Of a stretch of 64,000 nucleotides of DNA, positions 1 through 10,642 are shown piece by piece. How positions within the stretch are numbered: position 1 is the first letter of the stretch; each line of letters starts with the position of its first letter. The stretch comes from Paraescarpia echinospica (Eukaryota; Annelida; Polychaeta; Sabellida; Siboglinidae), in assembly GCA_020002185.1 (NCBI GenBank), contig JAHLWY010000266.1, positions 62,001-126,000 on the forward strand, read 5' to 3'. Below the pieces are notes generated by a model, which worked only from the letters and a program-made list of their open reading frames with translations, ran no database searches and had not been told where the DNA came from. The position numbers were made by a program, and so were the translations under genes.

Positions 1-956
1 AATCACACCTAGCATTAGCCTTACTTGATGCCTTAACACATTGCTTCCTTACGTTAAGTGTGACTGTTATTATCACTCCCAAATCTTGTTCTACATATGA
101 TGTTTTTATGGGGTTATCACCCATGAAGTAGTCGTGGTGCCTGTTGTTAAGACCGTAATGTATACACTTGCATGTTTCTGCATTAAACAACATTGTCCAT
201 TCAGCACTCCACCCGTGCAAGTTATTTAGGCCCTTTTGGAGTATCTCAGCATCTTTACAGGATGTTACCTGACTGAACAGTTTTGTGTCATCAGCAAATT
301 TTAGGAGATGGTTGCAATACTCCTTCGTCTATGTCATTAATATATATTACAAAGAAAATTGGACCCAAAACAGACCGTTGGGGGACACCACTCTTAACAG
401 GTGACCATTGTGAACTGAAACCATTTATAATGACATGCTGTACTCTGTCCGCCAGCCACTGCAATATCCATCTATTAACCGCTCCTCCTATCCCATGTGC
501 ATTTAGTTTCGTCGCCAGCCTGCAGTGTGGGACTCGATCGAAAGCTTTACTGAAATCTATATAAATAGAGTCCATTGGAAGCCCTTTATCAATATAGGAT
601 GTTCCCTTATCCAGGTACACTAAAAGGTTCGTCAGGCATGAACGTCCCTTCCAAAAACCATGTTCCGACGGTTTAATCAAAACATGATTTTGAAGATGGC
701 CAACGATTTTAACATTGATGATGGCTTCCATTACTTTAGATGTTAGACTTACAGGTATGTAGTTACTGGGTTGTGAGTTGATACCTTTCTTATATATGGG
801 GGTAACATTTGCACTTTTCCAGTCTAGTGGAACTTCTCCCGTTTCCATGCTGTATGCGATTTCGCTTAGCAATGGTACAATGGCCGTGGCCACTTCTCGG
901 AGCATTGTCGAGTTTAAGTTGTCTATTCCAGGGGCTTTGTATGGTTTAAGTTGCAA
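1..956 (-). pseudogene. CR1-like reverse transcriptase (ORF2 C-terminal part)
   Basis: Codes for the fingers and palm of a LINE reverse transcriptase, which copies element RNA at the nicked target. Visible blocks in order are KAPGIDN, the YIDFSKAFDRVPH block with the first catalytic Asp, SGVPQRSVLGP, and the FADDTKLF active site. The first reading frame (956-291) ends just before the FADD box. FADDTKLF and the following region towards LNNLHGW and LGVIITV continue in another frame from about 300 down to position 1, so a frameshift lies near 291-300. The usual Gly of VPQGSVLGP is Arg here. The thumb and C-terminus are outside the window. It is a pseudogene by frameshift. Confidence 0.85.
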
Positions 957-1037
957 CAGCTTTTCCAGTACTACTGCTGTAGTTATCTCAATATGCTGGA
1001 GTGACTCCTCAATTGTCAGTCATAATTCTCTAAACAT

Positions 1038-1723
1038 TGTTTCATTCCATCATAGTTTGCCCTCTTGTAGTCGTAGTAAGTTTCTCTCAACTCTTTTATC
1101 TGAATAGACACTACAATATCACAATGTTGTGGTCATTAAAGGGTTCACTTACCCTAACTTGCTCAACCATATTTGGTTCAGAGGATAGTACAAGATCCAA
1201 TGTATTCTCACCCCTAGTAGCATCGCGTACATGTTGGGTTAGAAACAGATCTTGGGTGAGTTCCATGAAACATATCCCTTCCGCTCCTGCCTGCATCCTA
1301 CTCCAGTCAGTGGTGCTGTGGTTGAAATCTCCAAATATTACAATGTTGTTGCCCGTTGCACATGCTGTGCGTAATAATTTATGTAGAGCTAGTTCGCTGT
1401 CAAGATCAGCCGATGTGCTGTGGTAGCATACTCCTACAAGTAGGGAGTCTGTTGTTGCGACACCATACGGATTCCGTGTTGTATGTTCGTGTAAGCTCCT
1501 CACATTTGATATAGTTTATATTGTTTCTTACATATATAATGCAGCCGCCTCCTTTCTTTCCCTCTCTATCATTTCTGATCAAACTGTATCCCTCGAGGTT
1601 AAGCTCTGAGTCAGATACATCTTTGTGAGCCCACGTTTCGATTACACATATGAAGTCTGGGCTCTCCTCAGTTGCAGCATACTGCGTCTCATCCAGCTTG
1701 TTTAAGAGGCTTCTGGCATTCAC
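1038..1723 (-). pseudogene. CR1-like AP endonuclease domain (ORF2 N-terminal part)
   Basis: Exonuclease-endonuclease-phosphatase fold of a LINE ORF2 that nicks target DNA. The N-terminal part (1723-1406) shows NARSLLNK, the catalytic Glu in VIETW and the GGGCIIYV strand. The C-terminal part (1503-1111), in another frame, shows the GDFNH block, TRGENTLDLVLSS and a degenerate DH motif (NDHN instead of SDH). The two overlap, so at least one frameshift separates them. Downstream, a short YDYKRANYDGM-like linker is visible to about 1038 before a gap of the usual inter-domain region. It lies directly upstream of the RT fragment, as expected for one ORF2. Confidence 0.85.
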
Positions 1724-1949
1724 AGATATGGCTTTGAGTTTATTTACAGTAATATGGCCTGTGTTCCCTATTTATTTTTTATCCCCTTCCCCAATTTTTT
1801 GCAATTTTTTGCTGTTAGTGTTTATATACATACTAGTGCTTGTGCTATCCACTCCCATCTCCACTCCTACTTGTTTGCTGGTTTCGTGGACTGGCTTCTT
1901 GATTGACTGCTCCTTCTGGGAGGTGTTGTTCCTGACTGGCTGCCCTTTG

Positions 1950-2367
1950 TAGGTGCCACTGGTGTTGTTTGGCTCCTGGAAGGGGTCTTTCCTTGTTCAT
2001 TTTTATTGGGCAGTGTTGTTTCCGCCTGGGTGCCTAGCACCTTATTGTCATTCGCCTCTACAATGCGGCTTCGATGGATGAATATGTTCTTGTCGCCTTT
2101 TCCCTTCCTTTCCCTTAATTCCTATCTTAATTGGTACTGTTTCTCCCTTTCTTTCGTAGTCTCATCTACACTGATGTAAAGGTGTTTCCATTCGTCCTTG
2201 TTTCTCAGGTTCCTAGTTACTCTTAGCACTTTTGTTTTTAAGTTCCGATTTCCCAGTGTTACAACTGTCAGTCTATTCCAACCCTCCATTTTGTTTTCCG
2301 GGACTCTACTTACTGAAATGATTTCTACCTCTTTCTGTTCCAAAACATTGTGCATCAAATGCTCCAC
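1950..2367 (-). pseudogene. CR1 ORF1 C-terminal (nucleic-acid binding) region
   Basis: The 2367-2122 frame encodes about 80 residues with VVTLGNRNLKTKVLR and RNKDEWKHLYISVDETTKEREKQ. It resembles the RNA-binding part of CR1/L2-type ORF1 proteins, in which a small beta strand precedes a charged block. Translation in a neighbouring frame from about 2110 to 1950 continues with a basic, Ser/Thr/Pro-rich tail, so the frame is broken near 2120. It lies between the PHD-like domain (2484-2818) and the endonuclease, the ORF1-to-ORF2 order expected of this LINE. The RNA-binding role is inferred from the family. Confidence 0.6.
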
Positions 2368-2483
2368 AAGTTCTTTGTTATCTTTCCAACTCCCATGCTC
2401 TTCACTGTCTATTTCATCAAGATTTTTGATGAGTACATTTGTGCTCTTTGCTTATTTTTCTCTGATCTCGTAAAGCTCCTCTC

Positions 2484-2818
2484 TCACACACTGCAGACAT
2501 TCTCTTTATGAGTGCCCTTGACTTCAGTAATTTCCTCTGCTTTCGTGGTCAGTTCATCAACTCTAGCCTCTAGTTCATCCTGTTGGTCCTTCAACCCCTG
2601 TACCAGTTTCAGGACCTCGATAGCTTTGGAGTTACAGGCTTTACAAAACCAGTGAAGCTGTTCTCCGTGATTTTTTATGAACTCGTATGCCTCTCTTGAT
2701 ATGTCTTCACACTCTATGTGGAACCATGCTCCGCAGTACTCGCACTGATGTCCCCTGTCAGTTTTTATCACTTGTTTTTTGCATAGCCCACATTTATTTA
2801 CCGTTTTCTTATGTGACT
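2484..2818 (-). pseudogene. CR1 ORF1 N-terminal PHD-like zinc finger
   Basis: An open frame of about 110 codons after a stop at 2819-2821, without a clear ATG. Cys and His are spaced as in a PHD finger: NKCGLCKK, then CEYCGAWFHIEC, then WFCKAC. A coiled-coil-like stretch follows (LKLVQGLKDQQDELEARVDEL). PHD fingers in ORF1 are known from some CR1/L2-type LINEs, where they are thought to bind chromatin; no function can be shown here. The frame ends at 2484, short of the C-terminal ORF1 region in another frame. Confidence 0.75.
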
Positions 2819-3417
2819 ACTTTCACCTGTTTGTGACATAACGCACTAGACTATAACAGAATGCTGCTGTTTACTATTTATTGTTTACCTATAATCCAAA
2901 TCCAAGTACCAGTGAAACTTCCAAGGCCAAGGCAAGACCTAAGCTAAATTAGTGATATAGGGCGGCTCTGGTGTTTTTAATGTCCTGTTGAAAAAGCCTG
3001 TTAGTATAGTTTTATTTTTATGTGCGCCTATTTATTGTCAGCCTTGCCTGTCCTACTGAATTTTACATAAATGTTGTTAAGCTAGAGTTATTTTAATAAC
3101 GTGTAGTTTCTTTATTTGGTGTAACTAATGTCTATTTTTAACCATAGGTAATGTATATTTATTTTGTTAGCATACGCAGATTGTTTGAGTTGTTTTGGGG
3201 GCGATTTTGGTTTCACGCGCTTTAATTATTGTTTACAAATCCGCCATTTTGTTGACGAATTTTCTGTCGGTTGTTAGGCAATAAAATTACAAATTAGAAC
3301 TGGTTGATCGTAAATGTATTAATATGGACGTGTTGTGATGATGTTATTCTTGCACGTGTGTAAATTTTGACAAATGATAGTCCTTAGAATGTGTGATATT
3401 GGCTATAATCGTAGAAG
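2819..3417. other. No gene recognised; possible 5' flank of CR1 element
   Basis: AT-rich sequence with no ORF, tandem repeat or RNA fold that I recognise. It may include the 5' UTR of the minus-strand CR1 element. The element boundary cannot be set without a consensus. Confidence 0.4.
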
Positions 3418-3562
3418 TACGTTCTTTTTACCCCGGACAGTAGCAGACTGGAACCATCTTCCAAGTTCCAGCTTCCTCCACATCAGCATCCTCACTTAAA
3501 CACTTCTTTAAAAGACTCGGCTTACACAACCTGCAGCCACCGCCAGCAACACCTTGACTTGA
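3418..3562 (+). pseudogene. C-terminal stub of a LINE reverse transcriptase ORF
   Basis: Plus-strand translation reads FFLPRTVADWNHLPSS and, after a one-base frame change, SLKHFFKRLGLHNLQPP, ending at a stop near 3560. FFPRT..WN.LP followed by a short Lys/Phe/Leu segment is the typical C-terminal tail of Jockey/CR1-group ORF2 proteins. The following about 150 bp (to about 3710), with GGCGCACAGGCCGC and a region rich in CTCGCAAGAGCCC, may be its 3' UTR. No upstream RT is present, so this is a 5'-truncated insertion. Its opposite strand makes it independent of the CR1 element at 1-2818. Confidence 0.7.
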
Positions 3563-4057
3563 GGAACATATGCCAAAGTGCATTTTTAACTATTTTAATC
3601 TACCAAAGTTTTAATACGATTTTTAATATTTGGCGCACAGGCCGCTACACCATAACGCAACTATACATGCATCTCAGGGCTAATTACGCTCGCAAGAGCC
3701 CAACCCTTTAAAAGGAAGAAGTACGAAAGAGAAAACACAACACCTGACGCATGCGCAGACCATGAAGGAGGAGTAAGACGAAGAAGCCTCGTAAACCTGC
3801 ACTGCACAAAACAAACAGACACAATTTGTACCCTCCTATACTGAGAACAGCCGTCAACTTAAAGGAAATAAAAATAAGGCATTAGCTCAAATCCTTTTTC
3901 TATGTGTACACAAAGTTTAACATTGTATGTAACATTTGACAACATTAAACAAATACAGAAAAATACATTTGTAGCATAAATTCGATTTTAAGCCCGTCTG
4001 TGAAGCGATTCCCGCGGAAAATGAAATTTTAATGAGCTATGCGATCACGTGGTATCG

Positions 4058-4655
4058 TGACGTCACTTATGACACACACTCGCATCAGGCCGACCCTTTC
4101 CATGCATTCAGAGCATGTTTACAAGGATAGCTTTTGGGTCGAAACGAGCGTCAGAACGAGTTATTGTGCAATATTCCGACGTAATACAAACACTAGTCAT
4201 CATAAAGGAACAAGCAGTTATCTTACGGTTCCACATGAATCGAATTTTAATCAAAACAACGAATGCGAATGGGCCTACAAGTCGACTAGGTTTCGCCGAG
4301 CTTGGGCTCGTTTTCCGAATAATTATATCGAATGCAACCAACGGGAGATAATCTACACCAATAAACATACATAGCAAACATATATTGTATCCAGCTACAT
4401 AAAGTAACGTGTATAATCTCATAATAGCACTAGAATATCGATATATGAAGGAGTTGTACAATTTACCATAACAACTTAAATCAGTCAAGCAGTTTCAGTT
4501 GGTCCCGGTAGCTCAGTGGTAGGTGCGTTCGTTACTTGTCGTGCATTTTACAATCGGGCGACACCGATTCAATCCTGACAGCATGCATCCTTTGATTTTC
4601 TTTTCACTTTTTTTTTTATGTTTTCACGAAGTAATATAAACAAATCATTTTATAC
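4058..4655 (+). repeat. K1 left inverted-repeat arm
   Basis: Matches the reverse complement of 4866-5466 over almost its whole length. Shared landmarks are TGACGTCACTTATGAC, AGCATGTTTACAAG, GGGTCGAAACGAGCGTCAG, the tRNA-like block, and TTTTCACGAAGTAATATAAA near the loop. Open frames of about 110 codons in this arm recur in every copy only because the copies are recent; they show no protein family. Confidence 0.9.
4501..4586 (+). ncRNA. tRNA-like sequence with A and B boxes (K1 left arm)
   Basis: Contains TAGCTCAGTGGTAGG, a good Pol III A box, and a weakened B box (CGATTCAATCC here, GGTTCAATCC in sister copies) about 60 bases on. The two stems of a true cloverleaf are poorly kept, so it is tRNA-derived rather than a functional tRNA. 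It reads towards the loop of the inverted repeat. Confidence 0.6.
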
Positions 4656-4865
4656 TATAATGTACTCTTTGTAAATATTTTTTTATTTTTGTAGTAATTA
4701 TTTATTCGCCACAAAAATGAAAATATGGTCATTATATATAACGATGTTTCTAAATTGTATTTATCCAGACAGATCTCAATCTGTTTTCACATATGTAATT
4801 ACAATATATTACCGTACAATATATTTACAATTAATAAATTATATATCCATTACATTATATTTACA
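4656..4865. other. Loop of the K1 fold-back
   Basis: AT-rich unpaired centre with TATA- and ATT-rich strings. It corresponds to sequence that is still paired in the longer arms of K4 (50301-51856), so K1 has lost part of one arm. Confidence 0.6.
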
Positions 4866-5466
4866 TTATAAAATGATTTTGTTTATATTACTTCGTGAAA
4901 ACATAAACAAAAACGTGTATAGAAAATCAAAGGTTTGCATGCTGTCAGGATTGAACCGGCGTCGCCCGATTGTAAAATAAATGACAAGTAACCAACGCGC
5001 CTATCCACAGAGCTAGCGGGACCAACGGAAACTGTCTGACTGATTTAAGTTGTTATGATAGATTGTACAACTCAGTCATATATCGATATTCTAGTGATAC
5101 TATGAGATTATACACGTTACTTTATGTAGCTGGATACAATATATGTTTGCTATGTATGTTTATTGGTGTAGATTATCTCCCGTTGGTTGCATTCGATATA
5201 ATTATTCGGAAAACGAGCCCAAGCTCGGCGAAACCTAGTCGACTTGTAGGCCCATTCGCATTCGTTGTTTTGATTAAAATTCGATTCATGTGGAACCGTA
5301 AGATAACTGCTTGTTCCTTTATGATGACTAGTGTTTGTATTACGTCGGAATATTGCACAATAACTCGTTCTGACGCTCGTTTCGACCCAAACGCTATACT
5401 TGTAAACATGCTCTGAATGCATGGAAAGGGTCGGCCTAATGCGAGTTTGAGTCATAAGTGACGTCA
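4866..5466 (-). repeat. K1 right inverted-repeat arm
   Basis: Reverse complement of the left arm with scattered substitutions, ending at the TGACGTCA octamer at 5459-5466. Confidence 0.9.
4937..5023 (-). ncRNA. tRNA-like sequence (K1 right arm)
   Basis: Minus-strand copy of the tRNA-like block, with B box GGTTCAATCCT intact and A box TAGCTCTGTGG altered by one base. It faces the plus-strand copy at 4501-4586, so the two promoter-like blocks are head to head across the loop. Confidence 0.55.
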
Positions 5467-5891
5467 CATCTCGGCATCCCGAAAAGCGCGCCAAAAATAT
5501 GCATATTCGAAAATGTCTGGATGCACACCATAAAATGTGGAATTTCTAATTCATTAAATTTTTTGATTTTTTTGGCTTGGTGGACGTGGAAATAGATAGC
5601 AGGATGTAATATAACATGAATTCGAGCAATAGATGTTTTTATTCCCTTTAATGACGTTCAATTTAAATACGAAAAAGAAGAAGTACATATAATAGCTTTC
5701 TATAATAAAACCACCACCATCAAAGAGGAGGGAATGTAGCGCAGCACAGTTTCCATTACTGACTGATGCCAATTTATTTCCGAAGTGGTTGCGTAGCAGA
5801 GCATCGGAACCATGTGCCTCAGCGTTAAAGATCCAAGCATTGAACGCGCAGTGCGCCAGTCATCACGAGTTTGCTCTCGCTTCCACTAAAT

Positions 5892-6089
5892 ATGGCAGTA
5901 GATCACGACGTAATTTTATTAGGGATCAACGTTGGCGATACGTTCGACGGTTCAGAATAAAATTAAGCAAGTAAAATGTTCGACAATCGTGCAACTGTAT
6001 CGACGCGATTTCAAAAAAGTTGGTTGCGTCGACGTCGCAATAGCCGGCCTAGGCCGCATGGGCAAAGCGAAGTGATATTATCCACTCGA
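5892..6089 (+). pseudogene. Possible MULE/SWIM-type transposase N-terminal fragment
   Basis: From the ATG at 5892 the frame reads MAVDHDVILLGINVGDTFDG and stops. One frame over, it resumes as KIKQVKCSTIVQLYRRDFKK. A GxxF block about 20 residues before VQLYRRDS is how N-terminal domains of ZSWIM3/MULE-like transposase proteins begin. No zinc-binding or catalytic region follows; the sequence after about 6090 is not recognisable. The match is short and read by eye, so this is tentative. Confidence 0.3.
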
Positions 6090-6914
6090 TTCGTCATTCG
6101 GCCCCTCGATGGATTCTCGGTGATCTCGGCCTTAGCCTTAGACTTAATCAACTCGACCTGTTTCGGTGAACTGTGCTGTGTGGTAGTGATCTCGGCCTGT
6201 TTGAGGGAGCGAGTGGTGTTGGCTAGACATAAGTGTTTGTAAAATTAGACGTTGACAACTCTTAATAATAAAAAAAAATTAAATGAGGGGTTGCACTCCT
6301 TGTAATTCTTTGAAATGCTGATGGATTGTTTTGTGGAACATCCTATGAAAATCACATTTTATAAACTAATTCTTACCAATAATATATTAAGTTGTGCAAT
6401 TAATTAGTTTGGCTGACTAAAAAGTATTTTTATAATATTGAATGCTATTTGACATTTTAAAACCATGGTTGTGGTCATGCAAACTGATTATTAAGTCATT
6501 TTGAACTTCTTTTGATATAGACAGAATATATTGAACATTAGGTTAAAGTTGCATTCTGACAACGTTCATCTTTTAAATACAAATTTCCAGTGAATCGTCA
6601 TGCCCCATACAATACATAACTTTCCTCAACTCCATATAAATTTTAGTTCACACAATATGTAATTCTAAGATAAAATTTTCAAAATTAAAATTACGTATGC
6701 ATGCCATGTTTATTTTTTGGCAAAAGCGTAATTTATCAAATAACATCAAATGCCAAAGTGACATATACGGTAGCAAGTATACTCAAATAATGATATTATT
6801 GTTTAGGTTGTACATACACCTTAAACGTGGTTGTGTAATTCAGAATGCAACTTTAATCTATGACGAGTAGTTTTTAATATATGAGTAGTTATAATGTGGC
6901 TGTAATACGGGTCA
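6090..6914. other. No gene recognised
   Basis: First 150 bp moderately GC-rich, the rest AT-rich and without repeats or coding signal. It ends at the TGACCT copy that flanks the next element. Confidence 0.4.
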
Positions 6915-6920
6915 TGACCT

Positions 6921-6951
6921 AACATCAAAGGAAATCGGCGAAACATCAAAG
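6921..6951 (+). repeat. Left terminal inverted repeat (31 bp)
   Basis: Starts AACATCAAAGGAAATCGGCG and ends with a second AACATCAAAG. It pairs with 15510-15540 with one mismatch (C versus G in the middle). Confidence 0.85.
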
Positions 6952-7029
6952 GGTTTTGCGCGTTTTTTATTACTAGTGAGTCGTTTTGGTACATTCAGGA
7001 ATGTTACTTATAAAAAACGTGATTGATTG

Positions 7030-7449
7030 CTGATTGATAGACCACACACGATGACGTGTGCGCGCCCTCTAGCGAGAATACTAATTAGTATTAATTAGTG
7101 TGTGCATTAATTAGCGAGAATAATAATTAGTACTAATTAGTAGGTCAAAGTACTAATTAGAATGTGTTGTAATAATTAATTAGTGCTAATTAGTATAATA
7201 AATAATTAGCGATTAATTAGTGTTAATTAATAAAACTGCTAGTGCTACCCTCTAGTGAAAACACTAGTACTAATTAGAATGTGCTGTAATAATTAATTTG
7301 TGCTAATTAGTATAATAAATAATTAGCGATTAATTAGTGCTAATTAGTAAAACTGCTAGTGCTACCCTCTAGTGAAAACACTAGTACTAATTAGAATGTG
7401 CTGACTTTGCTAAATAGTTGACAATTAGTGCTGATATACGAGGCAGAAA
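7030..7449. repeat. AT-rich direct repeats, about 117-bp period, CTAATTAGT-rich
   Basis: A block containing ACTAATTAGAATGTGYTG, a run of TAATTAG words and GCTACCCTCTAGTGAAAACA begins near 7152 and again near 7269, and starts a third time near 7385. Related CTGCTAGTGCTACCCTCTAG words recur at about 8350 and 8484. Palindromic CTAATTAG words dominate. Confidence 0.8.
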
Positions 7450-7889
7450 AGTCTAGTGAAGTACGCCTGCAACACGAAGTTACCACACCGACAATAAGCG
7501 AATACAGAAGCGTTCTCGTCCGCCCCTATTTATATTAGCATAACGCATAGCTCCCGTGTAATCGCGCACGCGCGCCAGAAAACAGCCCATTCTCGCAAGG
7601 TTACTAAAACTGAAAAAAATCTATCGGTCACGTTAGTGCGTAAACAGAACGTCGCTTTTATTTTCTAATATAAGTTTACCATAATATTCTCCAGTCCTTA
7701 ATTAGCATTATAGACCATTTCTTTTACGCAATTAACTATTTATTAAGGCTTTATGCACTTATGTAGCCAGTTACGTAAGTGCCTTATGTAAGCGCTTATG
7801 TAAGGGAAGGCTACGTGTCAATTACCATGCCTTCAAAACTGCGCCTACAGTCACCGCGTAAACAAGTGAGCGTCATTCTTTCTAGTAGC
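7450..7889. other. Unique segment inside the TIR element
   Basis: No ORF or repeat recognised. A short set of TTATGTAAG/GCTTATGTAAG words lies at about 7755-7805. Confidence 0.4.
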
Positions 7890-8340
7890 GCCTCTAGCGC
7901 GGAAATCGGACACTTACGTGGTTATATAGTGGTTATGCGTGAGGCGTAGTCAGTAGCGTTTCTAGATACAAATGCCCTGTGCTGTCCTCTAGTGAATGAA
8001 ATAATGTACGCACTAGTGCCTCTAGCGCGGAAATCGGACATTGATGTGGTTATATAGTGGTTACGCGTGAGGATTAATTAGTAATAATCCGTATATGTGT
8101 GTGGTTATATGGGTATATGGTGCTGCCCTCTAGTGAATGAAAGAAAGTACATAGTAGCGCGGAAATCGGACACTTATGTGGTTATATAGTGGTTATGCGT
8201 GAGGCGTAGTCAGTAGCGTCTCTAGATACAAATGCGCTGTGCTGTCCTCTAGTGAATGAAATAAAGTACGCACTAGTGCCTCTAGCGCGGAAATCGGACA
8301 TTTATGTGGTTATATAGTGGTTACGCGTGAGGCTTAATTA
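7890..8340. repeat. About 130-bp direct repeats
   Basis: GCGCGGAAATCGGACA occurs at about 7897, 8027, 8157 and 8285, each time followed by GTGGTTATATAGTGGTTA and a CGTGAGG word, then a CCTCTAGTGAATGAAA word. Period is about 128-130 bp with four copies. Confidence 0.85.
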
Positions 8341-8954
8341 GTAATAATCAAGTAAAACTGCTAGTGCTACCCTCTAGTGAATACACTAGTACTAATTAGA
8401 ATGTGCTGACCTTGCTACTTAGTCGTGATAATTAGTGCTGATATGTGGTTATATATGTGTTGTGGTGTGTTTATATCAAGTAAAACTGCTAGTGCTACCC
8501 TCTAGTGAATACACTACTCACTAATTAATTAGTGCTGATTATGTGGTTATATGTGTTGTGGTGTGGCTATATGGACGTGTTGTGGTTATATCAGTAAGGT
8601 TGTAGTACTAATTAGCAGTGTTAGTGACTAATTAGTGCTAATTAGTGAGGCTGAAAAGTAGCGTGTCTAGTGAAGAACACTGTATTTTTCCGGTTATTAT
8701 AAATAGACCGCCTGCGCTGCAGAATAGTTTGCATATATGGTTATGTGCGTGGTTATGACGTATGCATGGTTATATGTGTGGTTATGAGGTATGCGTGGTT
8801 ATATGTGTGGTTATGAGGTAGTGACGTTTGCAATGAAATAAATACACTGTCTTGCGAATATTTGTATTTATTGTAGGTTCCAGTGCAAGCTATATGAAGT
8901 TTACAACTTCAGCTTAACAATAATGCCATCAAAAGAATGCCGAAATAAGATATC
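8341..8954. repeat. Mixed short direct repeats, GTGGTTATATG-rich
   Basis: Contains further CTGCTAGTGCTACCCTCTAG copies, then at 8735-8820 a roughly 30-bp repeat of GGTTATATGTGTGGTTATGA with GGTATGCGT. A short unique stretch precedes the 42-bp array. Confidence 0.65.
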
Positions 8955-9254
8955 TCCACGGTTAGAGCAGTGGCGTCTTATACCAGAGGTGGTAGTGTAG
9001 TGGTTAGTGCTCTCATACTGAGGTGGTCGTGTAGTGTTTGAGCAGTGAACTCTCATACCAGAGGCGGGAGTGTAGTGGTTAGAGCAGTGGGCTCTCTTAC
9101 CAGAGGTGGTAGTGTAGTGGTTAGAGCAGTGAATTTTTATACCAGAGGTGGTAGTGTAGTGCTTAGGGCAGTGGACTCTCATTTGAAGAGGTGGTAGTGT
9201 AGTGGCTAGGGCAGTGGACTCTCGTACAGTGGTGGTCTTGTAGTGTTTGAGCAA

Positions 9255-9340
9255 TGGACGCAAGGTATACTGCCCATTAACCTGCAATGTGTACTGCCCA
9301 CTAACCTGCAAGGTATACTGCTAACTAACCCGCAAGGAAT
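9255..9340 (-). repeat. 24-bp repeat block
   Basis: Units like GCAAGGTATACTGCCCACTA plus ACCT, about three copies, inserted in the 42-bp array. Related blocks lie at 10082-10145, 12528-12625, 13405-13535, 13805-13925 and 15160-15200. Confidence 0.75.
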
Positions 9341-9964
9341 ACAAGGTGACCGTGGAAGAACGGTGCTGGATGGGAGGTTGTTAGGCGTGGTTCAGGGGCC
9401 CCCACCCCCACAGTGGACTCTGATACAAGAGGCGGAGTGTAGTGGTTAGAGCAGTGGGCTCTCTTACCAGAGGTGGTAATGTAGTTATTAGGTCTCTCAT
9501 ACCAGATGTGGTAGTGTAGTGCTTAGGGAATTGGAATTTCGTACAAGAGGTGGTGGTGTAGTGGTTAGAGCAGTGGCGTCTTATACCAGAGGTGATAGTG
9601 TAGTAGTTAGTGCACTCATACTGAGGTGGTCGTGTAGTGTTTCAGCAGTGAACTCTCATACCAGAGGCGGGAGTGTAGTGGTTAGAGCAGTGGGCTCTCT
9701 TACCAGAGGTGGTAGTGTAGTGGTTAGAGCAGTGAATTCTCATACCAGAGGTGGTAGTGTAGTGCTTAGGGCAGTGGACTCTCGTACAAGAGGTGGTAGT
9801 GTAGTGGTTAGAGCAGTGGCCTCTTAGGTTAGTGCTCTCATACAGAGGTGGTAGTTTAGCGGTTAGGGCAGAAGACTCTCGTACCAGAGGTGGTAGTGTA
9901 GTAGTTAGAGCAGTGCACTCTCAAATAGAGGTGGTATTGTAGTGGCTAGGGCAGTGGACTCTCA

Positions 9965-10081
9965 TACAGAGGTGGTCGTGTGGTCAATAACCTTGCCAGA
10001 CTCGGCTGTGGTATCCGTGTTCGAGCGCACGGAGTCCACTCACTAAACTCTTTCTTATAATTAGGGCGGTCAAGAACGCCG
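9965..10081 (+). other. SINE-like segment inside the array (left copy)
   Basis: A CGTGTGGTCAATAACC box-A-like start, then CCGTGTTCGAGCGCA resembling a B box, then a unique tail ending ATTAGGGCGGTCAAGAACGC. The inverted copy lies at 15188-15305. It could be the fuller tRNA-derived element from which the 42-bp unit was amplified. Confidence 0.5.
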
Positions 10082-10642
10082 CAAGGTGTACTGCCCACTA
10101 ACCCGCAAGGTGTACTGCCCACTAACTTGTAAGGTGTACTGCCCTGTTAGTGTAAGGATTAGAACAGTGGACTCTCAGTCAAGAGGTGGTAGTGTATTGG
10201 TTAGGGCAGTGCACTCTCATACCAGAGGTGGTATTGTAGTGGTTAGAGCAATGGACTCTCATACCAGAAGTGGTAGTGTAGTGGTTAGGGCTCTCACACC
10301 AGAGGTGATAACGTAGTGCTTAGGGCAGTGGACTCTCATATCAGAAGTAGTAATGTAGTTGTTAGAGCAGTGGACTCTCATACCAGAGGTGATAGTGTTG
10401 TGGTTTGTGCTCTCATACAGAGGTGGTAGTGTAGCGGTTAGGGCAGTGGACTCTCGTACCAGAGTTGGTAGTGTAGTGTTTAGAGCAGTGGATTCTCATA
10501 CAGAGGTGGTAGTATAGTGGTTAGAGCAGCGGAATTTCATTCAAGAGGTGCGGGTGTAGTGACTAGGGCAGTAGACTCTTTTTCAGATGTGGTCATGTAG
10601 TGTTTGAGCAGTGGACTCTGATACCAGAGGCGGGAAAGTAGT

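Larger units (their letters stand above)
1..2818 (-). mobile_element. CR1-like LINE, PHD-type ORF1, partial and decayed
   Basis: On the minus strand, reading from 2818 towards 1, the order is a PHD-like ORF1, an ORF1 C-terminal region, an apurinic-type endonuclease, then reverse transcriptase. That is the order of a CR1/Jockey-group non-LTR retrotransposon. The RT thumb, 3' end and tail lie beyond the left edge. Frameshifts separate the fragments, and the stretch between endonuclease and RT is shortened by an internal deletion, so the copy is dead. It differs from the second CR1 element in this window (15647-19480), whose ORF1 is an SGNH hydrolase, so two CR1 lineages are present. Confidence 0.85.
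3859..5651. mobile_element. TTAA fold-back element K1 (non-autonomous, Kolobok-like)
   Basis: Begins at TTAA (3859-3862) with TTAAAGGAAATAAAAATAAG (end A) and finishes at TTAA (5648-5651); the reverse complement of its right side begins TTAAAGGGAATAAAAACATC (end B). Between them lies a giant inverted repeat with arms of about 600 bp and a loop of about 210 bp. The arms start exactly at TGACGTCAC on both sides (4058 and 5466). The same A and B ends bound the THAP-encoding element at 21301-27061 in the opposite orientation, so K1 looks like a deletion derivative mobilised in trans. It encodes no protein of its own. Confidence 0.85.

Noticed and set aside
4501..5023. Functional tRNA genes
   Set aside because: Only box A/B-like cores are kept. 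Acceptor and anticodon stems do not pair properly, and spacing between boxes is longer than in a plain tRNA.
4039..5494. 110-126-codon frames in the K1, K3 and K4 arms on both strands
   Set aside because: They overlap one another on opposite strands, contain the tRNA-like blocks' flanks, and are similar only because the arms are copies. No protein family is visible.
5769..6242. An intact host gene made of the two adjacent open frames of 61 and 88 codons
   Set aside because: The frames lack family resemblance. A better match in a third frame (5892-6089) suggests a broken transposase fragment instead.
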